Below are positions 62,835 through 64,000 of a stretch of 64,000 bases of DNA, one piece after another. A program made the translations under genes and the position numbers. The first letter of the stretch is position 1. Each line of letters opens with the position of its first letter. A model generated the notes under the pieces. That model was not told where the DNA came from and searched no databases. It saw nothing but the letters and a program-made list of their open reading frames with translations. Source of the stretch: Deinococcus aerius (lineage in GTDB: Bacteria; Deinococcota; Deinococci; Deinococcales; Deinococcaceae). Location: contig NZ_BFAG01000011.1 of assembly GCF_002897375.1 (NCBI RefSeq), positions 62,001 to 126,000 on the forward strand, read 5' to 3'.

Positions 62835-64000
62835 ATGTCCAACCCCACCGCGACCGATCACATCGACGCCATGCTGCACGAGAACCGGGTGATTCCCCCC
62901 AGCGAGGAGTTCGCGGCCCGCGCCCGCATCTCCCGTGAGCAGTACGACGCGATGTACCGCCGCAGCCTCGACGACCCCGAGGGCTTCTGGGGCGACGTAG
63001 CGGGAGAACTCGTGTGGATGAAGCCTTGGGACCGGGTGCTCGACTGGCAGGAGCCCCACGTCCAGTGGTTCGTGGGTGGGCAGACGAACATCGCGTACAA
63101 CGCCCTCGACCGCAACGTGGGGCGCGGGTTGGGGAACAAGACAGCGATCATCTGGGAGGGCGAGGACGGCACCGTCCGCACCTACACCTACGCCGAACTC
63201 CTGCGCGAGGTGAAGAAGGCGGCGAACGCGCTGACCTCGCTGGGCGTCGTGACGGGCGACCGGGTGACCCTCTACCTGCCGCTGATCCCCGAGGCGGCCA
63301 TCGCCATGCTCGCCTGTGCCCGCATCGGCGCGATTCACAGCGTCGTGTTCGGCGGCTTCTCGGTCAGTGCCCTGGCCGACCGCATCAACGACGCGCAGAG
63401 CAAGGTGCTCATCACCGCCGACGCGGGGCAGCGCCGGGGCGGGCTGGTGCGCCTCAAGGAGAACGCCGACCAGGCCGCGCAGAACACGCCCAGCCTGGAA
63501 AAGATCGTGGTCGTCTGCCGCGCCGACTGCGACGCCCCCATGCAGGAGGGCCGCGACGTGTACTGGCACGACGTGGTGGGCTCGGCACAGGGGGAGCACG
63601 AGGCCGCGGCGCTTGACGCCGAGCATCCCCTCTTCATCCTGTACACCTCGGGCAGCACGGGGAAGCCCAAGGGGGTGCTCCACACGACGGGCGGCTATAT
63701 GGTGGGCACCTACCTGACGACCGGGACGGTGTTCGACCTGCGCGACGACGACATCTACTGGTGTACCGCCGACGTGGGCTGGGTGACGGGGCACTCCTAC
63801 AGCGTGTACGGGCCGCTGCTCAACGGCGCGACCGTCCTTATGTACGAGGGCGCCCCCAACCACCCCGACTGGGGCCGCTTCTGGGAGATCGTGCAGAAGC
63901 ACCGGGTGACGATCCTCTACACCGCGCCCACCGCCATCCGCTCCTTCATGAGGCAGGGGGACGAGATTCCCGCGCGCTACGACTTGAGCAGCCTGAGACT
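62835..64000 (+). CDS. acs: Acetyl-CoA synthetase, partial
   Basis: The first 388 residues are present; the gene runs off the right edge. [48 protein letters not shown] and the A3 loop [20 protein letters not shown] identify Acs, followed by [20 protein letters not shown]. It activates acetate to acetyl-CoA through acetyl-AMP. GGAGGT precedes the ATG. Together with actP it forms an acetate uptake and activation set. Confidence 0.96.
   Translation, partial: MSNPTATDHIDAMLHENRVIPPSEEFAARARISREQYDAMYRRSLDDPEGFWGDVAGELVWMKPWDRVLDWQEPHVQWFVGGQTNIAYNALDRNVGRGLGNKTAIIWEGEDGTVRTYTYAELLREVKKAANALTSLGVVTGDRVTLYLPLIPEAAIAMLACARIGAIHSVVFGGFSVSALADRINDAQSKVLITADAGQRRGGLVRLKENADQAAQNTPSLEKIVVVCRADCDAPMQEGRDVYWHDVVGSAQGEHEAAALDAEHPLFILYTSGSTGKPKGVLHTTGGYMVGTYLTTGTVFDLRDDDIYWCTADVGWVTGHSYSVYGPLLNGATVLMYEGAPNHPDWGRFWEIVQKHRVTILYTAPTAIRSFMRQGDEIPARYDLSSLR

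Overview
The window is a high-GC (about 70 %) bacterial chromosome segment that looks like Deinococcus. The evidence is the cinA-thpR-recA operon arrangement, a csaB/DUF5693 cell-envelope pair, an LptD-like barrel in a lineage that is not known to make lipopolysaccharide, and start regions in which a -10-like TANNNT hexamer lies 5-7 nt before the start codon with no Shine-Dalgarno. That last pattern is the signature of the leaderless mRNAs described for Deinococcus. Species assignment is inference.

Layout. 1-5.9 kb: a partial AbrB-type regulator, the cinA-thpR-recA operon on the minus strand, and divergent dnaX. 6-16.7 kb: a putative glycosidase, flavin reductase, ABC exporter, CobW-type GTPase, thioesterase, csaB with DUF5693, uridine kinase, and a leucine-dehydrogenase-like protein. 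16.8-24.3 kb: an E2-like protein carrying an E3-binding domain, purA, folE, sufU with an M20 amidohydrolase, and an FAD oxidase. 24.3-31.1 kb: a SpoIID/LptD/lipoprotein envelope operon, an NTF2-like protein and a serine hydrolase. 31.1-40.4 kb: oligopeptidase B, asparaginase, tRNA-Asp, speA, a phosphatase/hydrolase pair and an AI-2E-type permease. 40.4-54.3 kb: a TrmA-like methyltransferase, tautomerase, FAD protein, VOC proteins, nucleotidyltransferase, rhomboid, asd, plsY, a GAF-GGDEF protein, VanZ, MoxR and a DUF58-transglutaminase fusion. 54.3-55.6 kb: an AT-rich islet split by an IS5-like insertion. 55.7-64 kb: a kinase with three ATP-cones, TetR, GntR, moaA, and an acetate uptake/activation set (DUF485-actP-acs; acs runs off the end).

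The most striking element is upstream of asd (46.62-46.74 kb). A near-ideal promoter places its -10 exactly 6 nt before the ATG of a nine-residue reading frame, M-R-R-P-L-T-T-T-P. Its stop codon begins the first arm of an antiterminator hairpin that competes with an intrinsic terminator (GC stem plus T6). This reads as a threonine-sensing transcription attenuator built on a leaderless leader peptide. Other points of interest are heptanucleotide tandem repeats at the translational junctions of recA and dnaX, degenerate enzyme domains (CinA amidase, leucine-dehydrogenase-like protein without its second lysine, E2-like protein without its catalytic motif), and an IS insertion whose pre-insertion gene can be reconstructed.

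Most genes are compact, with 4-bp overlaps inside operons and short hairpin-rich intergenic regions. All functions are inferred from recognisable motifs read by eye; no database search was run.
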